Below are positions 8,212 to 19,949 of a DNA stretch of 35,949 nucleotides, one piece after another (positions within the stretch are counted from its first letter, which is position 1; every line of letters starts with the position of its first letter). The position numbers and the translations under genes were made by a program. The notes beneath the pieces were generated by a model. It worked only from the letters and a program-made list of their open reading frames with translations. It was not told the DNA's origin and searched no databases. The DNA comes from an uncultured Gammaproteobacteria bacterium (GTDB lineage Bacteria; Pseudomonadota; Gammaproteobacteria; UBA4575), in contig CALAJL010000072.1 of assembly GCA_937922735.1 (NCBI GenBank), positions 1-35,949 on the forward strand. Reading direction: 5' to 3'.

Positions 8212-9432
8212 TTATGATGCTAAATCGTTAATACTTACCATACCAAGTAATATCGAAACGATAATTCCACCGATCACTATACCCAATATAATTATAATTA
8301 TAGGTTCAAATAAATTTACAACTCTCTGCATTGCATTTGAAGTCTCTTTTTCATAAATTTCAGATACGCGTTTAAGCATATTATCTAACTCACCTGTTTC
8401 TTCGCCCACTTTTATCATCTGCAACGCCAGTGATGGAAATAACTTCGCCATACTTAATGTATGAAAAAGACTTTTACCTTCTTTAAACTGCTCCATGGCT
8501 CGGCTAATATTTTCAAGAAACAAGCTATTTGTTAAATTTGCCTTTGCAATAGGTAATGCAGATAAGACGGGTACACCATTAGACAACAAACTGCCCAAGC
8601 TACTAGTAAACTTTGCCGTTTCATGCTTTACCAACAAATCACCAAATACGGGAAGCTTTACAAATCTAGAATCCCAAAACTTTCGGTACTTCGGCGATGC
8701 AAATAAATAACGTATAAACAATACCATTAAAATTGAAATAATAAGCAACAGCCACCAGTAGTTACTAACAAAATTAGACACGCTAATTACCATCTTGGTT
8801 GCAACTGGCAATAACTCTTCACTACCTTCAAATAATTCTGTGATTTTTGGCACAACAAAAGTCATAATGACTAAAATAGAAGCTAGCGCCACTACCACCA
8901 GAATTAACGGATAAATTAATGACGAAATTAATTTATCCCGCATCAATTTAGCGCTTTCTAAATATTCGTGCATACGTGTTAGACCAATTTCTAAATTACC
9001 GCTAGCTTCTGATGCACGCACCATATTGATATAGTATGGACTAAAAACAGCTTTCTGCTTTTCTAGTGCACTAGATAAATCACTACCCGCTTCAACATCT
9101 TCTAATAGCGATGCAGACATTTCACGAACATTTTCATGCTCTGAAAGATCTCTAAAAATACGCAAAGCATGATCAACAGGCAGCTTAGCCTTAACTAATG
9201 TGGCTAACTGCTCTGTAAATGCCAATAATTGATTCGAATTAATTGATTTTTTTGATACTGCAAAAAACTTTTTAAAAGACCTAGCTGAAGAAGACTTAGA
9301 TTCTTTTGCATAGATAGGAATATAGCCAGATGACTGCAACCAATTAATCATTGCATTGTGATTTGCTTCTTCGCGCTGCCCTTCAAATATCTTACCTTCG
9401 GGCGTAGTCGCTTTATACTCATAGATTGGCAT
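8212..9432 (-). CDS. gspF: Type II secretion inner-membrane platform protein GspF
   Basis: MPIYEYKATTPEGKIFEGQREE...; two T2SSF domains, C-terminal TM segment. Confidence 0.96.
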   Translation of the reverse strand: MPIYEYKATTPEGKIFEGQREEANHNAMINWLQSSGYIPIYAKESKSSSARSFKKFFAVSKKSINSNQLLAFTEQLATLVKAKLPVDHALRIFRDLSEHENVREMSASLLEDVEAGSDLSSALEKQKAVFSPYYINMVRASEASGNLEIGLTRMHEYLESAKLMRDKLISSLIYPLILVVVALASILVIMTFVVPKITELFEGSEELLPVATKMVISVSNFVSNYWWLLLIISILMVLFIRYLFASPKYRKFWDSRFVKLPVFGDLLVKHETAKFTSSLGSLLSNGVPVLSALPIAKANLTNSLFLENISRAMEQFKEGKSLFHTLSMAKLFPSLALQMIKVGEETGELDNMLKRVSEIYEKETSNAMQRVVNLFEPIIIIILGIVIGGIIVSILLGMVSINDLAS

Positions 9433-9451
9433 AATTAATTCACCACCTCAG

Positions 9452-11146
9452 TTACGCATCCTGAGTTACTCGTAAGATTTCCTCTAACGAGGTGATTCCT
9501 TGAATAACTTTTTGCATACCATCTTGGTACATCGTCCTCATCCCTTGCTTCATTGCAGCAGCTGCCAAGGTAGAAGCATCTGCATGATCGAGTATTAATT
9601 TTCTAATATCATCATTGATAAGTAACATTTCAATTATTGATATTCTTCCGTTATAGCCAGTGTGATTACATTCATCACAACCTACCGGCACACACATTTG
9701 TTTACTTGAAGCATCAGCCGATATCTCTTTAGCAACTTTCTCAGGGATATCTGCCTTTGCTTTACAGGCATCACATAAGATACGTACTAATCTTTGTGCA
9801 ATTACCGCATTAAGCGTTGAAGTTAACAAATAATCTTCAACACCCATCTCCATTAAACGTGTAACGCTACTTACTGAATCATTTGTGTGTAAGGTAGACA
9901 ACACGAGGTGTCCGGTTAGTGCAGATTGCACGCAAATTTCAGCTGTTTCCAAATCGCGCATTTCACCGACCATGATTACATCAGGATCTTGTCGCACAAT
10001 AGATCTCAACGCATTTGCAAACGTTAAGCCTATACTCGCTTTTGCTTGAATTTGATTAATACCTTCGAGTTGATATTCAACGGGATCCTCAACTGTAATA
10101 ATTTTTCGATGCGGTTCATTTAACAAACTTAGCGCTGTATAAAGTGTAGTAGTTTTACCACTTCCGGTAGGACCTGTAAGAAGAATCATTCCATGAGGCT
10201 GACGTAATGCTTCAACAAATTTATCATGGTCCGCTTGCAAGAAACCAAGCGCTTTGAAATCCAACACGACTGACTCTTGATTTAACAATCTCATTACTAC
10301 GCTTTCACCATGCATAGTTGGCACAGTTGAAATACGCATATCATATTCACGACCTTGAATACGATTCCGGATCCTTCCATCTTGTGGCAAACGTCGCTCT
10401 GCAATATTTAGTTTTGCCATAATTTTAATTCTAGAAATTATGGCAGCAGCGAATTGACGTGGTGGGGATTCAACTTCTTGTAAAACACCATCGACTCGAT
10501 AACGAACTTTCAGGTTACCTTCAAATGGCTCTATGTGAATATCTGAAGCACCCTGTTCCGCAGCGCGCTGCATGATTAGATTTACCAAACGTATTACTGG
10601 CGCCTCACTAGCCAGATCTTTTAACTGATCAAGCTCATCATCTGAAATTTCATCGACATTTACTTCATCAACAATTTGATCCATCTTGCTTGAATCAAGA
10701 CCAGAAATTTGATTGATCGCTTCATCTATATCTGAAAGTGTGCCAATACGGATTTCAACGCTTTTGCCTGTTGCAATTCGCACCGCATCAATCACATGCT
10801 GATCAAGTGGATCAGCCATCGCTAGGATCACTGTACCTTCTTGTTGATCTAACGGAATAGAAGAGCTTTCCTTAAGAAAGCGAAACGAAATCGCACCATC
10901 CAATACGGCTTCCGTTGGATATTCTTCACGATCCACAAGAGGTAAAGCCAACAAACTACCAAGCGCTTCAGCAATATCCTTATCACTAACCGCTCCCAAT
11001 CTATTTAACATCGATACAAACGAGACATCAGGTGTCTCTTCTTGCATGCGCTTAATTTTCGACAAGTCTGATTCACGTAGTTTCTCACTACGTTGTAAAT
11101 AGTCAGCAATGTCCTCGCTGGATAAAGTTACGGCAGCATTCGTCAT
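9452..11146 (-). CDS. gspE: Type II secretion ATPase GspE
   Basis: Walker A GPTGSGKTTT, Asp/His boxes, tetracysteine CDAC...CDEC motif. Confidence 0.97.
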   Translation of the reverse strand: MTNAAVTLSSEDIADYLQRSEKLRESDLSKIKRMQEETPDVSFVSMLNRLGAVSDKDIAEALGSLLALPLVDREEYPTEAVLDGAISFRFLKESSSIPLDQQEGTVILAMADPLDQHVIDAVRIATGKSVEIRIGTLSDIDEAINQISGLDSSKMDQIVDEVNVDEISDDELDQLKDLASEAPVIRLVNLIMQRAAEQGASDIHIEPFEGNLKVRYRVDGVLQEVESPPRQFAAAIISRIKIMAKLNIAERRLPQDGRIRNRIQGREYDMRISTVPTMHGESVVMRLLNQESVVLDFKALGFLQADHDKFVEALRQPHGMILLTGPTGSGKTTTLYTALSLLNEPHRKIITVEDPVEYQLEGINQIQAKASIGLTFANALRSIVRQDPDVIMVGEMRDLETAEICVQSALTGHLVLSTLHTNDSVSSVTRLMEMGVEDYLLTSTLNAVIAQRLVRILCDACKAKADIPEKVAKEISADASSKQMCVPVGCDECNHTGYNGRISIIEMLLINDDIRKLILDHADASTLAAAAMKQGMRTMYQDGMQKVIQGITSLEEILRVTQDA

Positions 11147-11362
11147 ACTTAATACAAATAATTGAGCTCTAATTAACCATATAGGGTTTATGAAGAAAAG
11201 ACGCTATTTACCTGATTATTCAGGATTATTATTATTCTCGACTATGGAATCATAGTACCGAAAGAGTGAAATTAAAAATACTTATATAAAATACTGAAAT
11301 ACAATCTAAGACATTGAATTTAATGGTTAAAACAACCACACAAGAGATGATAAGTTGCTTAA

Positions 11363-12424
11363 CTAACGTACATTAAATCTAAATAAATTGCCTTGATAGT
11401 CAAAAACGGCCCCATAACGCGTTATTTCGACTAGAGCCAAATCTTGGTGGAGGCTTTTCCCTTCCGTATACATTTGCCCATTTATTCTGATTCGCCGTTG
11501 CAGAGGGTCTGCATGAAACATATGCACAGACACATTAAATTCAGGAATGCTTTCTTGAATATCATACGGCAGTTCTCCAAAACTAGGAACACCGCTATTC
11601 ACTGCTTGTTCGTGTTGCTTAGTGTAATTAACACTAGTCGACAACTTTGCGGCTTCACTTTTCTTATCTATAGAAACACTGGGCTCGGGTTGTACGTAGT
11701 TAGCAGTTTTTAACTGAACTTGCTGCTCTTCAACTTTTTTTTGTAGCTTTAGATTATCGATTATTACCTTATCGTTCCCTAAAGATGCTAATTCAGCGTA
11801 GATCTTTTCTAGTTTTTGCTTATTAGAAATATTTTCTGTTCTATCCACAAGCACTTGAGACTTTTTTGCTATCGGTAATGTTGCTTTAGGCTCTGAAAGA
11901 GACACTTTTCCAACTTTAGTGTCCGGATTAGAATTTTTTGAAACTACCTGTTTGACCGATTGCTTTTGTTGTCTTGGCTCACTTACAACATGAGGCTCAA
12001 ATACTTCTTCATTCTCGGTGATCAACTTTACAGATTTCAAATCTGATGTATGCAGCTTTTTAACTGCCACTGATGCAAATGAAGGGCTTTGTTCCGTTGT
12101 TTGAACTTCTGCTTTTGGAACAGTCAATAACCCAGATTGAGCCTGAAAATTTACATCTGTTTCAACATCCACAGCATCACTAATTTTATTTATAGGTAAT
12201 TGCTCTTCATATTGTCTGTCCTTACTCGTTAAATAATAAGCTGCACCCCAAATAAGAATTGCTGCAACCATTAAGCCAGCTAATAATAACAGCCAGCGTT
12301 TTTTATGGCCCTCAATATCATCAATATGTGCAGCTGAATACTCAATGGATATCTCGGGTGCAGTCTGCTGTCTAAGTTTACGATCTCTTTCAGCCTGCTT
12401 AATTGATTCAAGTATGAATGACAT
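11363..12424 (-). CDS. gspB: General secretion pathway protein GspB
   Basis: MSFILESIKQAERDRKLRQ N-terminus, one TM, C-terminal GspB domain (RIRINGQMYTEGKSLHQDLALVEITRYGAVFDYQGNLFRFNV). Confidence 0.85.
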   Translation of the reverse strand: MSFILESIKQAERDRKLRQQTAPEISIEYSAAHIDDIEGHKKRWLLLLAGLMVAAILIWGAAYYLTSKDRQYEEQLPINKISDAVDVETDVNFQAQSGLLTVPKAEVQTTEQSPSFASVAVKKLHTSDLKSVKLITENEEVFEPHVVSEPRQQKQSVKQVVSKNSNPDTKVGKVSLSEPKATLPIAKKSQVLVDRTENISNKQKLEKIYAELASLGNDKVIIDNLKLQKKVEEQQVQLKTANYVQPEPSVSIDKKSEAAKLSTSVNYTKQHEQAVNSGVPSFGELPYDIQESIPEFNVSVHMFHADPLQRRIRINGQMYTEGKSLHQDLALVEITRYGAVFDYQGNLFRFNVR

Positions 12425-12438
12425 AATAATTATTTTTG

Positions 12439-14352
12439 CTATTTAACCAAGTAAGGAGTATTCGCATTCCCTTGATTGAAAAACATCTGAGTAACAGGAC
12501 CAACGACTCCATCTGAAGGCAAATTATTAGCAATTTGAAATGCTCGAACTTGATTCACCAAATCCTGAGAATAGACTAACGGATTTGGTTTCATTATATT
12601 ACGCCCTTGCAAATTCGCTAACTTCTTATCTAGTGATGTTATTGCAGCACCTTCTTGGCCAGGCTTGATATAAGAAATACCTGCATGCAATGGTCTCCAT
12701 AACATTTCAAATTCACCACTCCAATTTTCTACAATTTCAGACATTGGTATCAACTTGTAATCACCTTTCTCGATAACTACTGCATACTCGCCTTCTATTG
12801 AAACCATCACAAGATAACCTGGTTTGTAATGGTCAACTTTACTTTTTAAAAGTACAGGGCGATTTAAGTCAATCACTTTTTTTATTGAGCCTTTCCCATT
12901 AAAACAATGTAACTGATTTTTAAAAGCATGCTCACATGGGCTAACATTTGTTGAAGAATAATCAATTGCCCATAACCTGAATAATTGTTGGTACGCTTTA
13001 CCATATTCAGTAAAATGCAAACCATCTTTAATACTGCCAAGCTTTGACTTAGTCTCTATAAGAGATAACTCTATTGCATCTTCAACTACAGACGTAGGAG
13101 CAACATTAGCTATTACTTTAACTTGCTTCTTAGTCTTTTCTTCATGATTGTCTACATAGTTAACTTTATAGCTGGCTTTTTTTTCATTAATTTCTTTTTT
13201 ATTTCTTTCTGGCTTCTCTTTTTTACTTTTATTTTGTTGCACTACACTATCAACAGCAACCAAATTAACTTTTTTAGTTTGTGAGATTTCCAGATTGGGG
13301 GCCAGCTTCTCTGGTTTTATATTGACATCTACCTTTGTTTTTTGTTCATTTGGTGCTGACAAATCTACTTCATTATCACGTGGTGTTAACTGAATATTTT
13401 TTTCAGACAACACATTTAATGAACTCATCAATACTGGTTTATCAAATATATAGTTTTGGTAGGCAAATATTGCTAACCCAGATATTAGTAATATAGAGAC
13501 ACTTGCAGCCAATGCTTTTGGCAGCATACTAGAGTAAGCAGGTGCCTCACCAAAAACTTCTTGTGCAGACTGGTTAATAATATCTGATGAAATTTTACTT
13601 TTACGTATTGTATAAGCACCTAACAAAACACGATCACACAAAATATTGATCCTGCGTGGCACACCATTTGATAACCTAAATATTTGCTTTATATTCGCCA
13701 CACTAAATATCTTTTGTTTTGCACCCGCAACTGATAATCGATGATTAATGTAATGATTGGTTTCATTCAAACTCATTGGCCCGATATGAAATCGTGCAGT
13801 GATTCTTTGATTGACTTGCTCTAGTTCAGGTTTAGCTAGCAATACCCTTAATTCTGGCTGCCCAATTAAAATAATTTGCAGCAGCTTTTGATCGTTAGTC
13901 TCTAGATTAGTAAGCGCTCTAACATGCTCCAGCGCTTCAATACTTAAATTTTGAGCCTCATCGATAACTAAAACAGTACTACGCCCCTTGCTATGGGCAT
14001 CGATCAAATACTCATTAAGTCTTTTTACATACTCTTTAATACCTGGCTGAAACGATGAATACGAAATTTGCAACTCATCACATATAGAAGCCAACAATTC
14101 CTTAGGAGAAAAATTAGGATTAATAACAAAGGCAATATCGGTATTTTCTGGAAGCTGTTCAAACATACAACGACAGATTGTCGTTTTGCCTGTGCCAATA
14201 TCGCCCGTTAAGCATACAAACCCACCTTTGCGGGTTACGCCATAAATAAGATGAGCTAAAGCTTCTTCATGCTGCTTACTTAAATATAAGTATTTAGGAT
14301 TAGGCGCAATTGAAAAAGCCGACTCATCAATATTGAAATATTGTCCGAACAT
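12439..14352 (-). CDS. gspA: ExeA/GspA-like AAA+ ATPase with C-terminal peptidoglycan-binding domain
   Basis: MFGQYFNIDESAFSIAPNPKYLYLSKQHEEALAHL...; Walker A TGDIGTGKTT, Walker B VLVIDEAQ; C-terminal PG_binding_1-like (QVRAFQIANNLPSDGVVGPVTQMFFN). Confidence 0.9.
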   Translation of the reverse strand: MFGQYFNIDESAFSIAPNPKYLYLSKQHEEALAHLIYGVTRKGGFVCLTGDIGTGKTTICRCMFEQLPENTDIAFVINPNFSPKELLASICDELQISYSSFQPGIKEYVKRLNEYLIDAHSKGRSTVLVIDEAQNLSIEALEHVRALTNLETNDQKLLQIILIGQPELRVLLAKPELEQVNQRITARFHIGPMSLNETNHYINHRLSVAGAKQKIFSVANIKQIFRLSNGVPRRINILCDRVLLGAYTIRKSKISSDIINQSAQEVFGEAPAYSSMLPKALAASVSILLISGLAIFAYQNYIFDKPVLMSSLNVLSEKNIQLTPRDNEVDLSAPNEQKTKVDVNIKPEKLAPNLEISQTKKVNLVAVDSVVQQNKSKKEKPERNKKEINEKKASYKVNYVDNHEEKTKKQVKVIANVAPTSVVEDAIELSLIETKSKLGSIKDGLHFTEYGKAYQQLFRLWAIDYSSTNVSPCEHAFKNQLHCFNGKGSIKKVIDLNRPVLLKSKVDHYKPGYLVMVSIEGEYAVVIEKGDYKLIPMSEIVENWSGEFEMLWRPLHAGISYIKPGQEGAAITSLDKKLANLQGRNIMKPNPLVYSQDLVNQVRAFQIANNLPSDGVVGPVTQMFFNQGNANTPYLVK

Positions 14353-14918
14353 TTCCTCAGTTAACTGTACTTTTAATTTTCTTAACTCACACCGATATTA
14401 GACTACTTAATAGCCTTGGAATACCTAAGCTTATTTTTTGAGCATACTCTTATCAATACCGTACATTCAACCAACTAGATGTAGGGTTGTTACAAGATAT
14501 GTATATGAAAGATATGAAATAATTGTGCAGGAAACATCATTGCACTAGCAAACTATATTCAAGATATTGGTAAATACTGAAAAGTGCAGTTAACGACTTA
14601 TTTTACATAAGAAGAAAAAACTAGAAGTTATCCTTAAGATCCATACCTTTATATGGATGCGAGATATGGTATTTCCCCATAGCAATTAGTGCGCGCTCTA
14701 TGCTTAACATAAACGATAAAGAAAACTTTGAAATGATCAAATCTATAGGCTAATCATCCAAAAAGTGGCAAATTATCGTGTATGACTAGTGAAACGAAAA
14801 TTTTGTGCGCTGAAAACAGCTTTGTTTCCGAGAAAACCAGTCAATTTAGGCTAGTTATGGAAATATCTAATCTGTATTTCCTAATATTTACCTGTCTCGA
14901 GGATATAGATTTTGTTAT

Positions 14919-14995
14919 TGGCGCGCCCGGAGAGATTCGAACTCCCGACCGCTCGGTTCGTAGCCGAGTACTCTATCCAGCTGAGCTACGGGCGC
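14919..14995 (-). tRNA. tRNA-Arg(ACG)
   Basis: GCGCCCGTAGCTCAGCTGGATAGAGTACTCGGCTACGAACCGAGCGGTCGGGAGTTCGAATCTCTCCGGGCGCGCCA: full cloverleaf, anticodon ACG, encoded CCA. Confidence 0.97.
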
Positions 14996-15012
14996 ACATA
15001 ACAAAGCGAGCG

Positions 15013-15018
15013 ATTATA
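15013..15018 (-). promoter_or_regulatory. Candidate -10 element (TATAAT) for tRNA-Arg
   Basis: Consensus TATAAT on the minus strand ~18 nt upstream of the tRNA, followed by a GC-rich stretch (CGCTCGC) like a stringent discriminator. Confidence 0.5.
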
Positions 15019-15080
15019 GCGAATATCCAGATTAGAATTACATATATTATTAGGTATTCGTTATACTCTCGTTCAAATTC

Positions 15081-15171
<91 letters not shown>

Positions 15172-15456
15172 AAATGTGCCAGCAAAAAACTGATTTAGCC
15201 TTAAGCCTGTAGCAATCAATATCTCGCCCACTCAATCCCTATTGTCTTTACTAGCAATGGTTTAAATGAGTAATTTTTTTCAAAGAGAAATAAAAAATAG
15301 TAGTGAATGGTTTGCTCATCAGTGTCCATATGGCTGCATAAGAATGAATTCTTATTGCTTCAATATTTTGTTATTCAGGCAATTTACCGATAATTCTGGG
15401 CAACCATTACAAATCGATTCCAAAATTAATTCGAAATAACTAAATCATTAGTAATG

Positions 15457-15486
15457 AAGCTATCGGTGCAGTTACACCGATAGCTT
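15457..15486. terminator. Strong hairpin downstream of csrA
   Basis: AAGCTATCGGTG-cagtta-CACCGATAGCTT perfect 12-bp inverted repeat, ~40 nt after the csrA stop; weak T-tract, so intrinsic termination not certain. Confidence 0.55.
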
Positions 15487-15524
15487 AAATTTGATAGTAA
15501 AATCTACTGCAGGTATTTCGCTAA

Positions 15525-15716
15525 TTAGCCGGCTGACTCATTAGCATTCGTTTTTTCACGCTTAATACGTTCATAAATTTCTTCACGATGTACTGCGACG
15601 TCACGAGGAGCGTTAACTCCAATACGTACTTGATTACCTTTAACTCCTAGCACTGTGACCGTGACATCATCACCAATCATCAATGTCTCACCAACTCTCC
15701 TGGTCAAAATCAGCAT
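15525..15716 (-). CDS. csrA: Carbon storage regulator CsrA
   Basis: [51 protein letters not shown]. Confidence 0.99.
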   Translation of the reverse strand: MLILTRRVGETLMIGDDVTVTVLGVKGNQVRIGVNAPRDVAVHREEIYERIKREKTNANESAG

Positions 15717-15865
15717 TCCCGTATCTCCTAGATAGTCCGTTTTATACGTTTTTTATTATTATTTAGTTCACCAATGCAACTATTAACTTTACCAGTTTAT
15801 AGCGGCCATTTTGGTTTCTCTCCATACCAAAGCTGTTTTGTTATTTTTATCTACACTAACTTACT

Positions 15866-17104
15866 TTAATGATTTTCATCAGTTGCTTGGTCCAGACCAA
15901 ATGCTTCATGCAATGTCCTTACTCCAAGCTCAAGATATTTCTCCTCAATTACGACCGAAATCTTAATTTCCGAAGTCGATATCATAAGGATATTTATCTT
16001 CTCATCTGCTAGTGCTTTGAACATTCTACTCGCAATTCCTGCGTGTGACCTCATCCCTACACCAACTAATGATAATTTTACGATATTAGGATTACCACCT
16101 ACACGACCACCACCTAGAATATTTGTAGTATTTTCAAGAACTTTTAATGCTTTTTCATAGTCATTTCTATGTACTGTGAAGGTAAAATCGGCTGTATCTT
16201 TCCTGCCTACATTTTGAACAATCATGTCCACTTCAATGTTTTCTGCTGAAATTGGGCCCAGAATATGTGCTGCCACACCGGGCTGATCAGGCACGTCTTT
16301 GATGGTCAATTGCGCCTCATCTCGATTAAAAGCGATTCCTGATATTAGTGGATCTTCCATGCTGTCGTCCTCATACGTTATCAATGTGCCTGGCCCCTCT
16401 TCAAACGATGAGAGCACTCTAAGAGGCACGTCATACTTACCTGCAAATTCTACTGCGCGGATCTGCAATACTTTTGATCCTAAGCTGGCCATCTCTAACA
16501 TTTCTTCAAAGGTGATGCGTGATAAACGCCGTGCGTTAGGTTCCACTCTTGGATCAGTAGTGTAAACACCGTCTACATCCGTATATATCTGACACTCATC
16601 TGCCTTTACAGAAGCAGCTAGCGCGACTGCAGTAGTATCTGAGCCACCACGTCCAAGCGTGGTTATATTGCCATCATTATCTATACCTTGAAAACCCGCT
16701 ACCACGACAACGTTGCCATCATTTAAAAGCTTCTTTAAACGCTCTCCATCAATATCCTGTATTCGGGCTTTGTTGAACTTATTATCAGTACGAATACTTA
16801 ACTGCCCACCTGTACAAGAAACTGCATCACAATCTCTTTTTTGCAATGCCATGGATAACAACGCAATGGTTACTTGCTCTCCTGTTGAAACTAATACATC
16901 CAGTTCACGACCACTTGGCTGCTTAGTACCCTGAACTTCTTCTGCTAATCCTATTAAGCGATTGGTTTCACCACTCATGGCAGATACCACTACCACTACC
17001 TGATTACCTTTGTTTTTAGTAGCGATAATTTTTTCAGCTACGTTTTCGATGCGCTCTACAGTTCCGACTGAAGTTCCGCCAAATTTTTGTACGATTAGCG
17101 CCAT
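15866..17104 (-). CDS. lysC: Aspartate kinase
   Basis: MALIVQKFGGTSVGTVERI...; C-terminal tandem ACT domains. Confidence 0.97.
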   Translation of the reverse strand: MALIVQKFGGTSVGTVERIENVAEKIIATKNKGNQVVVVVSAMSGETNRLIGLAEEVQGTKQPSGRELDVLVSTGEQVTIALLSMALQKRDCDAVSCTGGQLSIRTDNKFNKARIQDIDGERLKKLLNDGNVVVVAGFQGIDNDGNITTLGRGGSDTTAVALAASVKADECQIYTDVDGVYTTDPRVEPNARRLSRITFEEMLEMASLGSKVLQIRAVEFAGKYDVPLRVLSSFEEGPGTLITYEDDSMEDPLISGIAFNRDEAQLTIKDVPDQPGVAAHILGPISAENIEVDMIVQNVGRKDTADFTFTVHRNDYEKALKVLENTTNILGGGRVGGNPNIVKLSLVGVGMRSHAGIASRMFKALADEKINILMISTSEIKISVVIEEKYLELGVRTLHEAFGLDQATDENH

Positions 17105-17246
17105 GCTAAAAAATTATCCTTTTTATTATGATATTAGGTTTTTTTAATGATTGAATCTAATGCATCAAAAACACAATCATCTGATTTTAATGATCAGGCT
17201 AATCATTTACTAGATATTTGCCGATTTAAGTCAATCAGCTATACGA

Positions 17247-19844
17247 CTATAAATGATTACGTATCCAATCAGGCACAGATTGAAGCGCTGCTTCAAGTGC
17301 AGCGGGGTTAGAACCGCCAGCTTGTGCCATATCAGGTCGCCCTCCACCTTTTCCACCTACTTGAACCGCTACTGCATTAACTAGATCACCCGCTTTTATA
17401 CGACTAATCTGATCTTTAGTCACTCCTGCTATCAGACTTACTTTGCCACCGCTACTGGTGCCAAGAACAATTGCCGCGCTACCAAGTTTGTTTTTTAGCT
17501 GATCTAATGTATCCCGAAGAGATTTAGGATCTGCACCTTCAATATTGTGTGCAAGCACTTTAATACCTTCTATTTCAATTGCAGAGGCAGCCAAATCACT
17601 TCCTGCTTGCAACGCAAGTTTAGCTTTTAATTGATTGAGCTCTTTTTCCAATAGACGATTTCGCTCTACAAGCTGTACAATTTTATCTTTGACTTCGGTC
17701 TTAGATGATTTCACTACCTCTGCAATCATAGACAACTGATCCTCGTTGTCTTTAATCCATTGTAATGCACTATCTCCTGTTACCGCTTCAATACGGCGAA
17801 CACCAGATGCAATACCTGTTTCAGAAATTATTTTAAATATTCCAATATCACCTGCACGATTTACATGCACACCCCCGCATAATTCAACTGAAAACTCACC
17901 AATTGACAGCACACGCACTTCATCACCATACTTCTCACCAAACAACGCCATCGCGCCTGCTTCAAGCGCTTTGTCTTTAGACATTATGTTAGCTGTAGCT
18001 GAGGTGTTTAAACGAATTTGGTAATTAACAATATCTTCAATTTGTTGTAGTTGTTTTTCGCTTATAGGTGCATCATGAGAAAAATCAAAACGCAAACGAT
18101 CGGGTGCAACCAATGAACCTTTCTGTTGTACATGTGTACCCAAAACCTCACGTAATGCTGCATGCATTAAATGAGTTGCAGAGTGGTTTAATACTGTGGC
18201 TTGTCGATGCTTAGCATCAGCTAATGCATTAACTTTCTCACCCACACGCAGAGAACCTACTAATTGCTTTCCTATATGCGCATGAGCATTGCCTTGTTTT
18301 TGCGTATCAGTCACTTCAAACGTTGCCTGTCCTACTTGCAACAAACCGCGATCACCTACTTGGCCACCAGACTCAGCATAAAAAGGAGTTTGATCAAGTA
18401 CGACCAGTCCAGATTCACCCTCATTAATTAAATCTACGCTTTCATTGTTAACAAAAATTTCTTTTACAACACCGCTATCTTCAATAAACTCATAGCCTGT
18501 AAAGGTTGTATTCGTGAGCACTGCGATTGAAGCATCATACTCCACATCAAAACGGCTAGCTTGACGACCACGCTCGCGTTGCGCTTCCATTTGATTTTGA
18601 AATCCAGTTTCATCAATCTTTAACTTTTGTTCGCGCGCGACGTCTGCAGTTAGGTCTGCAGGAAAACCATATGTATCATATAACTTGAACACAGTTTCAC
18701 CAGAAATAGTGTCTCCTGATAAGTTTTTAATATCATCTTGTAAAATACGCATACCTTGATGAAGTGTTTCATTAAAACGCTGCTCTTCTGTTTCTAACAC
18801 TTTCTCAATACGTTGTTGCGCATCGACTAATTCTTTATAAGCTGAACCCATGTTATCTACCAGCGGCTGTACAAGCTTATAGAAAAATGGTTCTGTTATA
18901 CCAAGCTTGCTACCGTGCCTGGCAGCACGTCGAATAATACGACGCAACACATAACCGCGTCCTTCATTAGAAGGAATCACTCCATCTGCAATCATAAAAC
19001 TACATGAACGTATATGATCAGCAATGACACGTAATGATGGTGTCGAAGTATCTTTTACATTGGCTAGGTTAGCAGTAGTTTGAATGATCCCTGCAAAAAG
19101 ATCTGTGTCATAGTTATTGGTAACACCTTGCAAAATGGCGGCCAAACGTTCTAATCCCATCCCTGTATCAACCGAAGGTCTAGGCAACGGGTGTAATGTC
19201 CCTTGCTTATCACGATCGTATTGCATGAACACCAAGTTCCATATTTCTATGTATCGATCACCATCCTCTTCTGGTGTACCTGGTGGACCTCCTTGGATGT
19301 TATTACCATGGTCATAAAAAATTTCAGTACACGGACCGCATGGACCGGTATCACCCATTGACCAAAAGTTATCTTTCGCGCCAATACGAGCTAATTTATT
19401 CTTATCTAGCTTAATTTCATTTAGCCAAATTTCAGCTGCTTCATCATCATCTTCAAAAACAGTAACCCATAATTTCTCTTCAGGTAAGCCAACTACTTTT
19501 GTAAGAAAATCCCACGCATAATGTATCGCTTCAGACTTAAAATAATCTCCAAAACTAAAGTTACCTAACATTTCGAAAAAAGTATGATGTCTAGCGGTAT
19601 ATCCCACGTTTTCTAGATCATTATGTTTCCCACCTGCACGCACGCAACGTTGGCTTGAGGTTGCACGGTTATACTTAAGTGATTCTTTACCTAAAAAGAC
19701 ATCTTTAAATTGCACCATTCCTGCATTGGTAAATAGCAAGGTAGGATCATTGCCAGGCACAAGTTGGCTGGATGGCACGATTTCGTGACCATTCTCTTTA
19801 AAGTAATTTAAAAACGCGCTGCGAATTTCTGAGCTCAGTTCCAT
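17247..19844 (-). CDS. alaS: Alanyl-tRNA synthetase (start placed at MELSSEIRS, 48 nt inside the track ORF)
   Basis: [52 protein letters not shown]...; C-terminal [15 protein letters not shown]. Confidence 0.98.
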   Translation of the reverse strand: MELSSEIRSAFLNYFKENGHEIVPSSQLVPGNDPTLLFTNAGMVQFKDVFLGKESLKYNRATSSQRCVRAGGKHNDLENVGYTARHHTFFEMLGNFSFGDYFKSEAIHYAWDFLTKVVGLPEEKLWVTVFEDDDEAAEIWLNEIKLDKNKLARIGAKDNFWSMGDTGPCGPCTEIFYDHGNNIQGGPPGTPEEDGDRYIEIWNLVFMQYDRDKQGTLHPLPRPSVDTGMGLERLAAILQGVTNNYDTDLFAGIIQTTANLANVKDTSTPSLRVIADHIRSCSFMIADGVIPSNEGRGYVLRRIIRRAARHGSKLGITEPFFYKLVQPLVDNMGSAYKELVDAQQRIEKVLETEEQRFNETLHQGMRILQDDIKNLSGDTISGETVFKLYDTYGFPADLTADVAREQKLKIDETGFQNQMEAQRERGRQASRFDVEYDASIAVLTNTTFTGYEFIEDSGVVKEIFVNNESVDLINEGESGLVVLDQTPFYAESGGQVGDRGLLQVGQATFEVTDTQKQGNAHAHIGKQLVGSLRVGEKVNALADAKHRQATVLNHSATHLMHAALREVLGTHVQQKGSLVAPDRLRFDFSHDAPISEKQLQQIEDIVNYQIRLNTSATANIMSKDKALEAGAMALFGEKYGDEVRVLSIGEFSVELCGGVHVNRAGDIGIFKIISETGIASGVRRIEAVTGDSALQWIKDNEDQLSMIAEVVKSSKTEVKDKIVQLVERNRLLEKELNQLKAKLALQAGSDLAASAIEIEGIKVLAHNIEGADPKSLRDTLDQLKNKLGSAAIVLGTSSGGKVSLIAGVTKDQISRIKAGDLVNAVAVQVGGKGGGRPDMAQAGGSNPAALEAALQSVPDWIRNHL

Positions 19845-19949
19845 AGTTTTCCTAATCCTGTTGCAATCATCCTTACATACAACAATAGGCACTTAATATG
19901 CGCCGAATTTGACTACTTATTTTGTCTTTTCACTTGCCCTTAAGATAGA

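Noticed and set aside
9452-11146. GspE as a possible type IV pilus PilB
   Set aside because: Neighbouring gspF-M, GspG and secretin genes place it in the T2SS; sequence is GspE-like.
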